From NCBI GenBank assembly GCA_023205875.1, contig CP060758.1, positions 1 through 64,000 of the forward strand: a DNA stretch of 64,000 bases, written 5' to 3'. This stretch comes from Chloropicon primus (lineage: Eukaryota; Chlorophyta; Chloropicophyceae; Chloropicales; Chloropicaceae). Within the stretch, counting starts at the first letter, position 1. Each line of letters starts with the position of its first letter. Positions 19,201 through 28,119 of the stretch are shown here, in pieces. The notes below the pieces were generated by a model. That model saw only the letters and a program-made list of their open reading frames with translations. It ran no database searches and was not told the origin of the DNA. A program made the position numbers and the translations under genes.

Positions 19201-19604
19201 GTGAACTCGCCCTTGACGTGCTGCAGCTCGTTCATCAGGCCAGAAACCTGGTGCTCGAACTGCTTCTTGACCGTCATGGACTTCTCACGCAACCTCTGTA
19301 TCTCGTTCTCGTACGCCTTGACTTGCCTGCCGTGATCCTCCTCCAACTTGCGCGTGGCCTGCGCCACCCTCTGGTTGTCGTTCTTCGTCCGGAGCTCGGC
19401 CTGGAAGCGGTTGAGCTTCGAGGCGGTGTCCTGCAAGATGGTCTGAATCTCGTTCTCGTACTGGTTCTCCACATCTTGCAAGTCGTACTCGTGGTCCTCG
19501 TTCTTGTTGTTCAGGTGGTATATCACTTTGGTCAGCTGGGCAATCTTTTTCCCCATACGGTGCTGTATCCCTTCCATCCTATCCAAGTCCGTACTCGTCG
19601 TCAT
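16239..19604 (-). CDS. FAM184-like long coiled-coil protein
   Basis: A 1121-residue protein that is almost entirely coiled coil. Its N-terminal block MGKKIAQLTKVIYHLNNKNE followed by DHEYDLQDVENQYENEIQTI is the conserved head of the FAM184 family (animal FAM184A/B), here at about residues 13-60. The rest is heptad-rich Glu/Lys/Leu sequence, and the C-terminal ~60 residues are basic (ARRKTGQQPMQVARRQSMF). FAM184 proteins are poorly understood; some occur in cilium- and centrosome-related sets, but I do not assign a role. The Met at 19604 (MTTSTDLDRMEG) is chosen because upstream translation is microsatellite. Such a long low-complexity protein is hard to classify beyond its head block. Confidence 0.82.
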   Translation of the reverse strand: MTTSTDLDRMEGIQHRMGKKIAQLTKVIYHLNNKNEDHEYDLQDVENQYENEIQTILQDTASKLNRFQAELRTKNDNQRVAQATRKLEEDHGRQVKAYENEIQRLREKSMTVKKQFEHQVSGLMNELQHVKGEFTARLLEFKAIVAKVEENSVSDAKEKVLTLEHALKKAQEELESARQAGNNKYSEMLAERTTKEEELMAKIKAMGEQIQNSEADLRRRLESAQADKDEAVESERCKLADATIQFTTEKKELEAEWKGKVESLIDQLEVEKGKLRKEVERTDDALSRLETSRQELQDTQASTSETIGNLEQKIGGLTKEMEELRQKAESEKAMLQESMNSDVGQVTKRLDASLLARDQLMKDLEEAKAQLKQTQDDLKVTRECQQSLQENMDKLDSDLAAKAKEVSSLEARVKQSEKDVETVKAGRDKFKKESDAKSSEIARLKERISSADKAAGDKTSAAKETARKEMAKRLEATHEDYRKKLEEKERSFKQQLEQARKDAAAKLSKSEDSMRAQMAELRKKLEIDLGNAKKGFEIECSQISESRQKVENELKQEISDLMERLGEQDKLKQEELGTFAQAQKSLQQELADSKQKNAQLQEKLKGAHGSESRLNQKLKDLETSEKEAQTLYSKSLKTQKDLQKSIDGLKEEMSANSEKAKQRLAKELSNLDKEWSKKAETKCKEAMEETIALHAKEVKHLEEKHLAEKEEELSAAREEAQKRMSSLEGDLSTEIARLENDLLDEKALHQKNVKEEREGGESMRREMEMAHKDEVENLHAKFGFEKENMNTEFDAKLKSALDDAMEARMRSEIDLSNVHQGEVEKLKESAAQAAREHRATLEETVNGWEQKLSDHTASLNEKHANEMSDLQKSLSDDFFSQIQASDKKHQLTVKKLEKEAQESSDQISSQGKEIQKLTTSLSSLKDEFEKSQRENSDLERRRVEESQHAAMAMSDLKHSHEDALKRADAAHRTTLQDLTTNHGEEIIAIKMEQEKRILEHEAVFADLTNRYDELDARFQARESREEDLALISELRTEMVRKDEVLEDTMQKMRELKVELLNREESYNKNFANGGSAPTKQTSGQDAILSWMLKSKKEARINSARRKTGQQPMQVARRQSMF

Positions 19605-20261
19605 AGCGCAGCACAAGAAACAAACAAGAAAAACGAGAAAAAGGAGAGAACCGACTCCTTTCCCTTTCCCTTTTCCTTTTCCTTTTCCTTTTCCTTTCCC
19701 TTGTCCTCTTGCTGGTCTCCCTCGTCCTTGTCCTTGTCCTTGTCTGCGTTGCCTTGCCCTGGCCTGGCCTGGCCTGTCTGTCACTCCTGGAGTTCCCCTT
19801 TGAGGAAAAGGCAAGTCGTACAGTGAAAAGAAGTGTACCGAAAACCAAATCCACTCCCTGTACAAAACCCTTCTGGAGGAAGAACACCTGGAGACGTTTA
19901 CACTCAGGAAGAACCCAGATCTCGGGACCAACGGACTTCGCAACGGTTACCATCGCCATCGCGGAGGAGGAGGAGGACACGACGCTAACGCTAACGCTTC
20001 CTGGGGATGGAAGTTTGAGCGGAAAGGCAATGCCGGTGTGCGATGGGTCCGCATTCGCATCGCACGGCCGAGAATGCATGGCATCCGCGTCGCGACGAAC
20101 GCTCTTGTCTTCGACAGCGGTGACCGCGGAAGGAGGGGAGTTTGGGGACAAGAGCAGCGACAGGAACACGGTACGGAGGATTGGGCGCCATGCAAGAGAG
20201 AGCGTACAGATGTATACATATATCACAACACACACACACACAATGGGAACCACCGGGACCA
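19605..20261. other. Upstream region of coiled-coil gene, downstream of PAP2 gene
   Basis: Tandem CCTTTT repeats near 19659-19700 and CTTGTC repeats near 19722-19745 form the upstream of the coiled-coil gene. An AC dinucleotide run at about 20225-20242 ends the stretch. Between them the sequence is unique but holds no convincing ORF. Confidence 0.55.
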
Positions 20262-21167
20262 CTAGGAGGACTTCAAGTGGTGGCCAGGAGAGCGGGAAAG
20301 GAGCTTAGACTCCAAGGCGAGGGCGGTCGTGGAAGCCAGGCTCACGGTAAATGCCCCAGTAAAGGTGCCGCACACGCAGTCGCTGCACCAGTGCTTGAGC
20401 GACGCGACCCTCCCGAGCCCAGTGACAGCAGTGAGGACTATCCAGGACGCCAACAGCAAGGCCTTGGTCCCTCTGGCCCCTCTCCAGATCTTCGCAACAA
20501 GGGGGGAGCTGGCCACCACGTTGGGAACCACGAGGGTTGCCAGTGCCCCGCAGAAGAAGCTGGCCCCGTTCGTGTGCCCTGACGGGAAGGAGAGCGACCT
20601 CTCCCCGTGCTCGATCCCCGTCGGCCTCTGCCGGCCAAAGGAGTTCTTGAGGAACTCCATCGCGACCGTATCGCTGCCAAAGCCTTTCCCTCCGCAAAAG
20701 TACCCGAACAACACGATGATCCCGAACCTCAGCACCCCCTTGGCGTGGATCCACCTCGCCCCGATGTTGCAGGCGAGGCACAGCCCGTGGTACGCCCCGG
20801 CAAGGCAGATGCAACCCGCTGCGGCGACGACTGGGAGGTTGCTGAGCACGCGACCCAAAGTGACTTTGGAAAGGAGTTTTCCTAGCGCTGGGGTCTCCCT
20901 CACAAAGTCTTTGACGACATCGCTGGTGGTATCTCTGCCGACGATCTCCCCCAAGTCCCCCAGGTACGCCCCCCTCCTTCCATAAAAGTACTCGTAGGCA
21001 GGAACGTCCACGTAGGCCTCCAGAAGTTTGCTCCTCTCGAGTCCCTGGTCGATGGCCAAGACGACGATGGCAACCGCGCACATTCCAGCAAAAGCTCTCG
21101 ATGCCACAATCCTCGCGACCCCGTCCCCGTCCTCCCCCCCTCCCCCCGTCCTCGCCCTCCTCCCCAT
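20262..21167 (-). CDS. PAP2-superfamily membrane phosphatase
   Basis: A 301-residue integral membrane protein with all three parts of the phosphatidic acid phosphatase 2 signature: KNSFGRQRP (K-X6-RP), SFPSGHTNG (PSGH), and GRVASLKHWCSD (R-X5-H-X3-D). About six hydrophobic segments surround them. The family removes phosphate from lipid phosphates or related isoprenoid or sugar phosphates on the lumenal or outer face; the substrate cannot be told. In place of the usual Ser before Arg in the third motif there is Gly. The ATG at 21167 (MGRRARTGGGG) is the first true ATG in a longer open frame. The first 25 residues are Gly-rich and may be a targeting or unstructured segment. Confidence 0.88.
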   Translation of the reverse strand: MGRRARTGGGGEDGDGVARIVASRAFAGMCAVAIVVLAIDQGLERSKLLEAYVDVPAYEYFYGRRGAYLGDLGEIVGRDTTSDVVKDFVRETPALGKLLSKVTLGRVLSNLPVVAAAGCICLAGAYHGLCLACNIGARWIHAKGVLRFGIIVLFGYFCGGKGFGSDTVAMEFLKNSFGRQRPTGIEHGERSLSFPSGHTNGASFFCGALATLVVPNVVASSPLVAKIWRGARGTKALLLASWIVLTAVTGLGRVASLKHWCSDCVCGTFTGAFTVSLASTTALALESKLLSRSPGHHLKSS

Positions 21168-21581
21168 CCCCCCTCCTCTCCCTCCCTCCTCCAGCCAAGC
21201 AGCTTCCGTACGTTTCAATCGATGCTCCAATCCTCACCCCTGGTCCGTTTCTTTCGAGCGAGGGCTCTTTCGAAAGACAACGCCGATGCCGATGTCGATG
21301 TCGATGCCGATGCCGATGCCGATGCCGGCGTCGCTCCCTGTCCTCTCTCCTCTGTCCTCCGTCCGTTCCGCTCGTCCCCGGTTCTGGCGGGAAACGCCAG
21401 TGAAAGGGACGCAGCGGAGCGCGCGCGAGAGAGAGCGAAGGAGTGAACGTCAGGAGGGAGGCCACGGGAGGACGGTGAGGGGGAGGAGCACGCACTACGG
21501 TACCACGCGGGCACGCTCCTCCGCACACAGCCGCGCGCGCAAGGAAGAGGAGCGAGGAGAGGAGTGGAGAGGAGAGGAGTG
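21168..21581. promoter_or_regulatory. Bidirectional upstream region with GATGCC array
   Basis: Divergent promoter space. A GATGCC/GATGTC hexamer array spans about 21282-21330; GAGAG-rich and GGAGAGGAGTGATGA repeats precede the plus-strand gene. No standard promoter motif recognised. Confidence 0.5.
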
Positions 21582-22178
21582 ATGAGGAGAGGAGTGATGA
21601 GAGGGAGTGGGTTGGGAAGGGGGGAGTGCCGACGGAGGGGACACGGTGTTGTGACGAGGGCGAGGGCTGAGAGGGGGAAGGCTAGGACGCAGACGAAGAC
21701 CCTGACCCAGACGCAGACGAGTGGCTTGGGGTCCGGGACCAAGGTGGACCCCAGAATCGTGGGGGTCCTTGGGGTGTGCGTTGCGGCATTCCTCGTGTCC
21801 AAGGTCGCGGGCAGGAAGAAGGGAAGCGTGGACAGGCTCGTATCCCGGGGGATGCTCGACGAGGACAGGGACAGGGAGAAGGATCCCTACTTTCAGAACA
21901 TGATGAAGAACATAAACACGGTCCAGGTGGAGACCCTGTCCCGGCAGCAGATAGAGCAAGCCAGGAGGAGGCGTGCCGGCGACCTGGCGAAGAAGAAGAA
22001 GAGCACAGGTGGGAGAGAGGGGGACAAGCTCGAGGACTTCAGCATCCCGGACAACCACCCGTGGGCCGAAAAGAAGGAGGTCGACGCCTCGGACGAGGAG
22101 CTGATCAAGGCCAGACTCGCAGTCAAGAGGGGACTGCCTCTGGAGAACTTGGATGACGGCGACCAGGGCGCCTTCTGA
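21582..22178 (+). CDS. Small single-TM protein, function unknown
   Basis: A 198-residue protein with a basic, Arg/Thr-rich first 55 residues (possible plastid or mitochondrial transit peptide), then one hydrophobic helix (IVGVLGVCVAAFLVSKVAG, about 60-78). A charged helical region with DPYFQNMMKNINTVQVETLS and many Arg/Lys follows, and the end is acidic (LPLENLDDGDQGAF). I do not recognise the family. The layout suits an organelle membrane protein with most of its mass on one side. The start at 21582 is the first ATG, but it lies in a microsatellite (GTGATGAGGAGAG), so an inner start is possible. Confidence 0.65.
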   Translation: MRRGVMRGSGLGRGECRRRGHGVVTRARAERGKARTQTKTLTQTQTSGLGSGTKVDPRIVGVLGVCVAAFLVSKVAGRKKGSVDRLVSRGMLDEDRDREKDPYFQNMMKNINTVQVETLSRQQIEQARRRRAGDLAKKKKSTGGREGDKLEDFSIPDNHPWAEKKEVDASDEELIKARLAVKRGLPLENLDDGDQGAF

Positions 22179-22324
22179 GGGGAACGACGACGACGCGCCT
22201 TTGCAGCAATTTTTTGTCATTCGTGTGTAGCTTTTCTATTCCTTAAACTATACCAAAAAAACGTTTGTTCGTTTGTTCGTTTGTTCGTCTGTCCAGCACC
22301 TCACAGGGCGCGCGTGCTTGTCTC

Positions 22325-23590
22325 TCATTGCTCGAGGAGGAGCTCCGCGATCTGCACCGCGTTGAGTGCCGCCCCTTTCCTGATCTGGTCCCCGCAAACG
22401 AAGAGGTCAAGCCCCCTCTCGTCCTCCCTGGAGATGTCCTTCCTGATTCTGCCGACAAAGACGTCGTCCTTGAAGCTAGCCTCCAGGGGGGTTGGGAAGG
22501 TGTTCTCCTCCCTGTTGTCGATGAGAGAGACGCCGGGGGCGCCGCCCAGCAGCTCGGTGGCCTTCGCCTCGCTGAGAGGCTCCTCGAACTCCAAGTTAAT
22601 GCTCTCGGCGTGCGCCCTGATGATGGGGACCCTGATGCAGGTCGCCGTGATGCTGACGTCGTCGAAAGACCAGATCTTCTTCGTCTCCTTGACCATCTTC
22701 AGCTCCTCCTCGTTGTACCCGTTGCTCTGCATGGGGGAGTTGTGGGAGAAGAGGTTGAACGCGTACTGGATGGGAAAGATGTCCTTGGTGACCTCCTTCC
22801 CTTCGAGGGCCTCCTTCGTCTGCAACACGAGCTCGTCCATGGCTGCCTGGCCCGCTCCGGAGGCCGCCTGGTAGGTGCTCACGACCATCCGCTTCACGGT
22901 CGCCGCCCTGTGGAGGGGCGTGACCGCCATGAGGGCGATGATCGTGGAGCAGTTCGGGTTCGCGATGATTCCCCCCTTCCTTTCCCGCCACTTGATGTCC
23001 TTCATCGCCTCGGCGTTGATCTCCGGGATCACCAAGGGGACGTCGGGCGCCATGCGGAAGGCGGAGGAGTTGTCCACCACGACGGCCCCCGAGTCGCTGG
23101 CTATCGGTCCAAACTTCTTGCTGATCCCCCCTCCCGCCGAGAAGAGGGCGATGTCCACGTCCTCGAAGGACTTGTCCGTCAGCTCCTCCACTGTGATCTC
23201 CTGCCCCTTGAAGGTCATCGCCTTCCCCGCGGAGCGCGCCGACGCGAGGAGCTTGAGCGATCCCATCGGGAAGTCCCTCTGGTCGAGCAGCTCGAGGAAC
23301 TCCTGTCCCACCGCCCCCGTCGCCCCCACGATGGCCACCCTCGGCTCCTCAGCCCCCGCCATCGCCACGCAACTCGCCCTCCTCCTTTCCGCACCTCCCC
23401 CTCTCCTCGCGGCACGACACTGGTTCTGGCGTGGTTTGTTGGAGCAGGAGGAGGAGTCCCCTGCGGCGTCCCTCCTTCCCCTGTGCATGACGTGCCTGTT
23501 CCTGTTGACGTTGGTGTTGGTGTTGGTTTTGATTCTGCTGGTCCTGGCCCCCCCGACCGACCCTCTGGTCCTCACAACCTTGGCCCTCAT
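22325..23590 (-). CDS. Aspartate-semialdehyde dehydrogenase, plastid-type
   Basis: A 421-residue enzyme converting aspartyl phosphate to aspartate semialdehyde with NADPH, the branch step to Lys, Thr, Met and Ile; in plants it is in the plastid. The nucleotide-binding start VAIVGATGAVGQEFLELL is at about 85-102. The catalytic Cys is about 214 in GGIIANPNCSTIIAL, followed by the substrate-binding STYQAASGAG. Near the C-terminus VGRIRKD and KGAALNAVQIAELLL are typical. The first ~78 residues are Arg/Ser/Asn-rich with a putative cleavage region near RASCVAMAG, which fits a transit peptide. The ATG at 23590 is the first in frame; earlier open sequence has none. The mature enzyme would be about 343 residues, normal for the family. 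Confidence 0.96.
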   Translation of the reverse strand: MRAKVVRTRGSVGGARTSRIKTNTNTNVNRNRHVMHRGRRDAAGDSSSCSNKPRQNQCRAARRGGGAERRRASCVAMAGAEEPRVAIVGATGAVGQEFLELLDQRDFPMGSLKLLASARSAGKAMTFKGQEITVEELTDKSFEDVDIALFSAGGGISKKFGPIASDSGAVVVDNSSAFRMAPDVPLVIPEINAEAMKDIKWRERKGGIIANPNCSTIIALMAVTPLHRAATVKRMVVSTYQAASGAGQAAMDELVLQTKEALEGKEVTKDIFPIQYAFNLFSHNSPMQSNGYNEEELKMVKETKKIWSFDDVSITATCIRVPIIRAHAESINLEFEEPLSEAKATELLGGAPGVSLIDNREENTFPTPLEASFKDDVFVGRIRKDISREDERGLDLFVCGDQIRKGAALNAVQIAELLLEQ

Positions 23591-24105
23591 CCTCCTCCCT
23601 CTCTCCCTCTCCCTCTCTCCCTCTCTCCCTTTGGTCCAAGCCAAGCCCCCGAGTCAATGCCCGGCTCCCCAGCACGGCACACACCGCGTGTTGCGATGAA
23701 AGCGAAGCGAGTCCAGTGCAGTACCGCTGGTGGTTGGCCTCAGTACCCGCGTCCTCGTCCTCGTCCTCGTCGTCGTCGTCGTCGTCGTCGCTCCCGTGTG
23801 ATGGTAGTGTTAGTTGGTTGAGGATAACGTTGTAAGTTGGTTGTAAGTGATATTTCCGTATGGGAATGTCTCAACCAGCCGCCAGAAAAAACAGAAAAAC
23901 ACGAGAACACGAGAGAGAGAGACGGCGAGGGACGACCGGAGCAACACACGAGCATAGAACACGAACACGGCGGTGAAGGAAGACCCCTCGAACCAACTAC
24001 TACAATAACAACACACACACACGCACACACACACACACACGCGACTACGAAACACAGTGCGAGGACAAGGAACAGGAACAGGAACAGGAACAGGAAGAGA
24101 AGAGG
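23591..24105. promoter_or_regulatory. Bidirectional upstream region, ASADH / SNU13
   Basis: Several microsatellites: CTCTCCCT repeats near 23598-23630, CCTCGT then CGT repeats at about 23750-23793, AC repeats at about 24010-24042, and AGGAAC repeats at about 24067-24098 immediately before the SNU13 ATG. No ORF or known promoter element stands out. Confidence 0.55.
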
Positions 24106-24492
24106 ATGGTGGACGAGAAAGTGAACCCAAAGGCGTACCCGTTGGCGGATGCCAAGCTGACCCAAACGATCTTGGACATTGTACAACAGGCGTGTAACTA
24201 TAAGCAGCTCAAGAAGGGAGCCAACGAGGCGACCAAGACGCTCAACCGTGGCATTGCAGAGTTCGTCGTCATGGCTGCGGACACGGAGCCTCTGGAGATC
24301 CTCCTCCACTTGCCACTCCTCGCGGAGGACAAGAACGTCCCGTACGTGTTCGTTCCATCCAAGCAGGCGCTGGGAAGGGCCTGCGGGGTGTCGAGGTCCG
24401 TCATCTCCTGCTCCATTACCACCCACGAGGGTTCCCAGCTCAAGTCCCAGATTGAGTCCACCAAGCTCGCGATCGAGAAGCTCTTGATCTAA
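24106..24492 (+). CDS. SNU13: SNU13/15.5K (NHP2L1) RNA-binding protein
   Basis: A 128-residue L7Ae-family protein that binds K-turns in U4 snRNA and box C/D snoRNAs, so it serves both the spliceosome and rRNA modification. It is nearly the standard length and highly conserved: [60 protein letters not shown], then [20 protein letters not shown] and SVISCSI. The basic-aromatic RNA-binding surface [12 protein letters not shown] is intact. There is no intron. The ATG follows an AGGAAC repeat and gives the canonical N-terminus. Confidence 0.98.
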   Translation: MVDEKVNPKAYPLADAKLTQTILDIVQQACNYKQLKKGANEATKTLNRGIAEFVVMAADTEPLEILLHLPLLAEDKNVPYVFVPSKQALGRACGVSRSVISCSITTHEGSQLKSQIESTKLAIEKLLI

Positions 24493-25669
24493 GCAGACGT
24501 GTGGACCCAACACAATAATAATTCCAGGCCGGGACACGAGGCCGAGGGCAGCCCAGGGAGAGGGAACGAGGAAACGAGGTGTCGGAAGACGCGTTCGGGC
24601 GCGGTGTGTGGTTCGTGAGAGCCCCTTTGCTTGGTGCTGGCCTTGGTGTAATTGGCGGTGTATTATAATCTAAAAGAACAACCACAGAGAAGAAGGAGGA
24701 GGAGGAGGGCGAGGAGGAGGAGGAGGAGGAGAGTCAAGTGATGTTGGTGCATTGCTCTCGAGCTTCATCCCCTGCCTGTTGCTAATATTTCCCTGGACAT
24801 TTCCATTCGATTTTTTTTTTTTTCGTTTTTCCCTCTTCGTGTCGTGTAGAAATCCCTTGTAAAAACCTAAAACCCTAAAAAAAAAATAAAAAAAAAGAGA
24901 CGAAGAAGAAGAAAGAAGAAGAGCGAGGCAGAGTGCGCGCCATTCCATTCCATTCCTCAATCCCCGAGGTAAGACACGACACTCCGCTTCCTCTTCCTCT
25001 TCCTCTTCCTCTTCCTCTTCCTCTTTCTCTTCCTCTTTCCCGCAGAGAGACGAGACAGAGATGCACGACATGCCAGAGCAAGAGCAAGAGCAAGAGCAAG
25101 AGCAAGAGCAAGAGCAAGAGCAAGAGCAAGGGATGGTGAGATGATAGGATGTGATCCTGTAGTATTCCCATGGTCTGAACCCCGCGGGGCAACACCCCCA
25201 CAACTCCCGCGCTTACGCTCCTCCTCTTCCTCTGTGGTGTTGGGTATTCGTTGTCATTCCGTTCGTTCGTTCGTTCGTTCGTTCGTTCGTTTTTGGGTTC
25301 TCTTCTGTTCTCTTTTCTTTTTGTTTGTTTTCTTTTTCTTTGTGTGTTGTGTGTTGTGTGTTGTGTTTGTTGCCGTCGCCGTCTTTGTTCCTCGCCCTCT
25401 CTGTCAGGCAGTAAGGAGGTCGTGCTAGTGAATTGACCGAAAACCTCTCTCTCTCTTTCTCTTTCTCTTTTCTTTTCTTGTTTTGTTTGTTTTTACTACT
25501 GGACTGGACTGGACTTAGACCCAGCAGAACGGCTCCGTGTTGCTGAACCACGCCACACCACCGAGAGCACCAAGACCTAGAACAGAGGAGAGAACACACC
25601 ACCGCCAGCGACGACTGACTGCCGCTTAGAACACAACACACACTCACTCAAGCACTCAAGCACAAAACA
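24493..25669. other. Long spacer: SNU13 3' end, microsatellite cluster, calmodulin promoter
   Basis: One of the longest gene-free stretches. It holds GAGGAG repeats (24693-24730), an interstitial telomere-like AAAACCTAAAACCCTAAAA (about 24862-24880), TTCCTC repeats (24990-25038), a perfect AGAGCA array (about 25074-25130), TTCG repeats (25257-25292), TGTGTTG repeats (25340-25365) and CTTTCT tracts (25444-25480). Short unique segments separate them. The last 170 bp are probably the calmodulin 5' UTR, with an A/C-rich run before the ATG. The longest ORFs here translate into low-complexity peptides and are rejected. Confidence 0.6.
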
Positions 25670-26750
25670 ATGACCGAGTCCGCCACTGCCACCCAGCTTA
25701 GCGACGAGCAGATTGCCGAATTCAAGGAGGCGTTCTTGCTCTTCGACAAGGACGGTGATGGTAAGTCAAGACAACACACACGAACGCACACACAAGCCGA
25801 ACACGAACGCCATTCCCTTTCAATGAGAGGAAGACGGGAAGGGAATGGGAAGACAACGCCACGAGAACAAGAGAGAAGCACGAGCTCCTGAAAGAGAAGT
25901 GGACGAAAGACGGCGACGACAAACCACCACCCCCAAGTTCTTTCGCCTCCATGACAAGAAAAAGTCAGAAGAGGAAGAAGAAACGTGACGTGTTTGGAGA
26001 TCCACAGGGCTTGGTTGGAGCGGAGGCAATGCAATGCGATCCTTCGACCCCGCGTGACAATTGGGAGAGACGGACGGTGGAAGGAAGCGACCCGAGACGT
26101 CTGCTGCGGAACTCTCTCGCCATTCAAAGATCACACGGGGGTGTTGGTCGAATTCGGGTCGCCGTCGTCGTCGTCGTCTCTCTCCCCTCGTGGAATTCCC
26201 TCTTGGAGCTTGGCCGGAATGGGAGCGTGCGAGCGAGCGTGGTTGCCTCTTCCCCCCACTCGAGGTTGGCGTGCGGTTCCATTGGTGGAAACCCTATTTT
26301 CTTTTTCTGACTCTCTTTGTCTCTCTCTCTGTGTTCGTTGCGTTGCGCTGTTCTTCCTTGTGTGTGCTGCAACCAGGAACCATCACCACCAAGGAGTTGG
26401 GAACTGTTATGCGCTCCCTTGGCCAGACCCCAACTGAGGCTGAGTTGCACGACATGATCAACGAGGTTGACGCTGACGGCAGCGGCACCATCGACTTCGC
26501 CGAGTTCCTTTCTTTGATGTCCAAGAAGATGAAGGATGCTGACTCCGAGGAGGAGTTGATGGAGGCCTTCAAGGTTTTCGACAAGGACGGAAACGGATTC
26601 ATCTCTGCCGCCGAGTTGAGGCACGTGATGACCAACTTGGGCGAGAAGCTCACCGAGGAGGAGGTCGATGAGATGATCAAGGAGGCTGACTTCGATGGTG
26701 ATGGACAGGTTAACTACGATGAGTTCGTCAAGATGATGATCCAGAAGTAG
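25670..26750 (+). CDS. CAM: Calmodulin, two exons
   Basis: Exons 25670-25760 and 26377-26750; a 616-bp intron (GTAAGT ... CAACCAG) divides the codon for the Gly that ends DKDGDG. The mature 154-residue protein has four canonical EF-hands with loops [36 protein letters not shown] and [12 protein letters not shown]. Correcting for a 5-residue N-terminal extension ([14 protein letters not shown]), the split Gly is residue 26 of plant calmodulin, the position where land-plant calmodulin genes carry their intron. Calmodulin is the main Ca2+ sensor of the cytosol and nucleus. The IQ protein 6 kb downstream (32177-34522) could be a ligand, though this is only a family expectation. Exon 2 uses GTT and TTG codons more than the GC-rich neighbours. 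Confidence 0.98.
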
Positions 26751-26898
26751 AGCAGCGGAGCTGATATAAAGGCATACATAACTAACTTGTGAAAAAGAAA
26801 CCATAACAAATCTTTGGATTGAACAAGCCAAAAACACCGACGGACGGCGGTGCCCGTCGCGACCCACTTCACACTGTTGCGCCTATTGTCACGCCACT

Positions 26899-27600
26899 TT
26901 ACTTGTTCTCCGGAAACATTTCATTGAGTTCCCCGTTCTTGTGCATCTCCATGAGGATGTCGCACCCTCCAACGAACTCCCCGTCGATGAATACCTGAGG
27001 TATGGTGGGCCACTGCGTGTAGTCCTTGATGCCCTGCCTCAACTCCATGTCCTCCAACACGTTCCTCGAGCCATACTCCACGTCATACGCATCAAGGATC
27101 CTGCAAACCATGTTGCTGAACCCGCACTGTGGCGCCTCCGGGATCCCCTTCATGAAAACAAACACCTTGTGCTTGCTCACCTCCGTCTCTATCAACTTGG
27201 AGACGCTCTCCGTTTGGTCCTGGGCCTTGTACTGAGGCGCAAAGTCACTGTGTGACCCTTCACCCTCCTCCCCGGTCTTGTCCGAAGCAAACCGGACGCT
27301 CCCACAACTCCAATACGGCAAGGACGAAGGGGCATTGAACGGGTTCCTTGCCAGGGTGGCCCTGGCGGACGAGGCACCCACCCATGAGTCTGCGCTCGTG
27401 GCCAGAAACAGGTTTCGTGCCTCTTGGTATTGTCCCGCCTTGGTCCAACAGTGTTTCATTCCTCCAGCAGCAGAAGAAGCATCCCACACTTGCGATTCCC
27501 CAGTCCCCCACCCCCCCTCCCTCCTCGTCCCCACCCCTAACCTCCTCGCCGCCTCCCTCAAGCTCCTCCTCATCGTCGCCATCGTCGCCATTGCCGCCAT
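26899..27600 (-). CDS. Monothiol CGFS glutaredoxin, mitochondrial type (GRXS15/Grx5-like)
   Basis: A 233-residue protein with a C-terminal glutaredoxin domain (about 130-233). The active site [10 protein letters not shown] has its single Cys at about 159. [30 protein letters not shown] and the glutathione-binding residues around them are intact. CGFS glutaredoxins transfer Fe-S clusters; the single-domain form with a long N-terminus is the mitochondrial Grx5/GRXS15 type. The first ~110 residues are Arg/Ala/Ser-rich with FASDKTGEE just before the domain, in keeping with a presequence, though it is longer than usual. The ATG at 27600 begins [20 protein letters not shown]. Divergent from UTP25 across a 519-bp region. 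Confidence 0.94.
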   Translation of the reverse strand: MAAMATMATMRRSLREAARRLGVGTRREGGWGTGESQVWDASSAAGGMKHCWTKAGQYQEARNLFLATSADSWVGASSARATLARNPFNAPSSLPYWSCGSVRFASDKTGEEGEGSHSDFAPQYKAQDQTESVSKLIETEVSKHKVFVFMKGIPEAPQCGFSNMVCRILDAYDVEYGSRNVLEDMELRQGIKDYTQWPTIPQVFIDGEFVGGCDILMEMHKNGELNEMFPENK

Positions 27601-28119
27601 TGTCTGCGCTCCTCTGCAGACCCGCGCGCACCGCACCAGAGAGCGCGCGAGGTACGAGGGAGGGAGAGGGAGAGAGGGAGGGGCCTCGACACCGATACGA
27701 TCGTGATCCTTGTCGCGCGCTCTTTCGTTTGACACCTCGCTTGAAGGGATTGAAGCCAAGGGGGACGACCCAAGGCATTGGGGGGGAGGCAGGCGAAGAC
27801 AGGTGAGGGAGGGAGTCGTAGGGTCGCGTGGACGGCGTGGAGGTCGCGAGGGCAAGGGAAGGGCATCGACATCGATCGGATCGTGCTCCTTGTCTCGGTC
27901 TCTTTCGTTTGACGCCTCGCTTGAAGGGAATGAAGCCAAGGGGAACTGAAACAGAGGCTGCTTTCGTTGGGTGCAGGGAGGGAGCAACAGGTCGAGGAGG
28001 ACGCGGAGAGGGGGGGCAGGGACGGGGGAGGCTTCTGGATCGCGGTGCTCGTGCAAAGGTCTCTGCCTGTCACGTTTTGATTCGTACAGGCATCGGAGCT
28101 TGATCCTTTGACGCGGAAG
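27601..28119. promoter_or_regulatory. Bidirectional GRX/UTP25 upstream region
   Basis: Divergent promoter space containing the duplicated block described in the next entry. The rest is GGGAGG-rich with no known element, and long ORFs that cross it are continuations of coding frames. Confidence 0.6.
27681..27950. repeat. Direct duplication of ~85 bp, 180-bp period, in promoter
   Basis: Two copies, about 27681-27766 and 27862-27946. Both hold a CTCGACAC/CATCGACAT-GATCGTG start, CTCTTTCGTTTGACRCCTCGC at 27719 and 27899, then TTGAAGGGAWTGAAGCCAAG. The 180-bp offset is exact for the central segment, with about 10% mismatch. Confidence 0.85.

Noticed and set aside
24862-24880. Internal telomere or chromosome-fusion site
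   Set aside because: Only two to three imperfect units; too short for a fusion relic.
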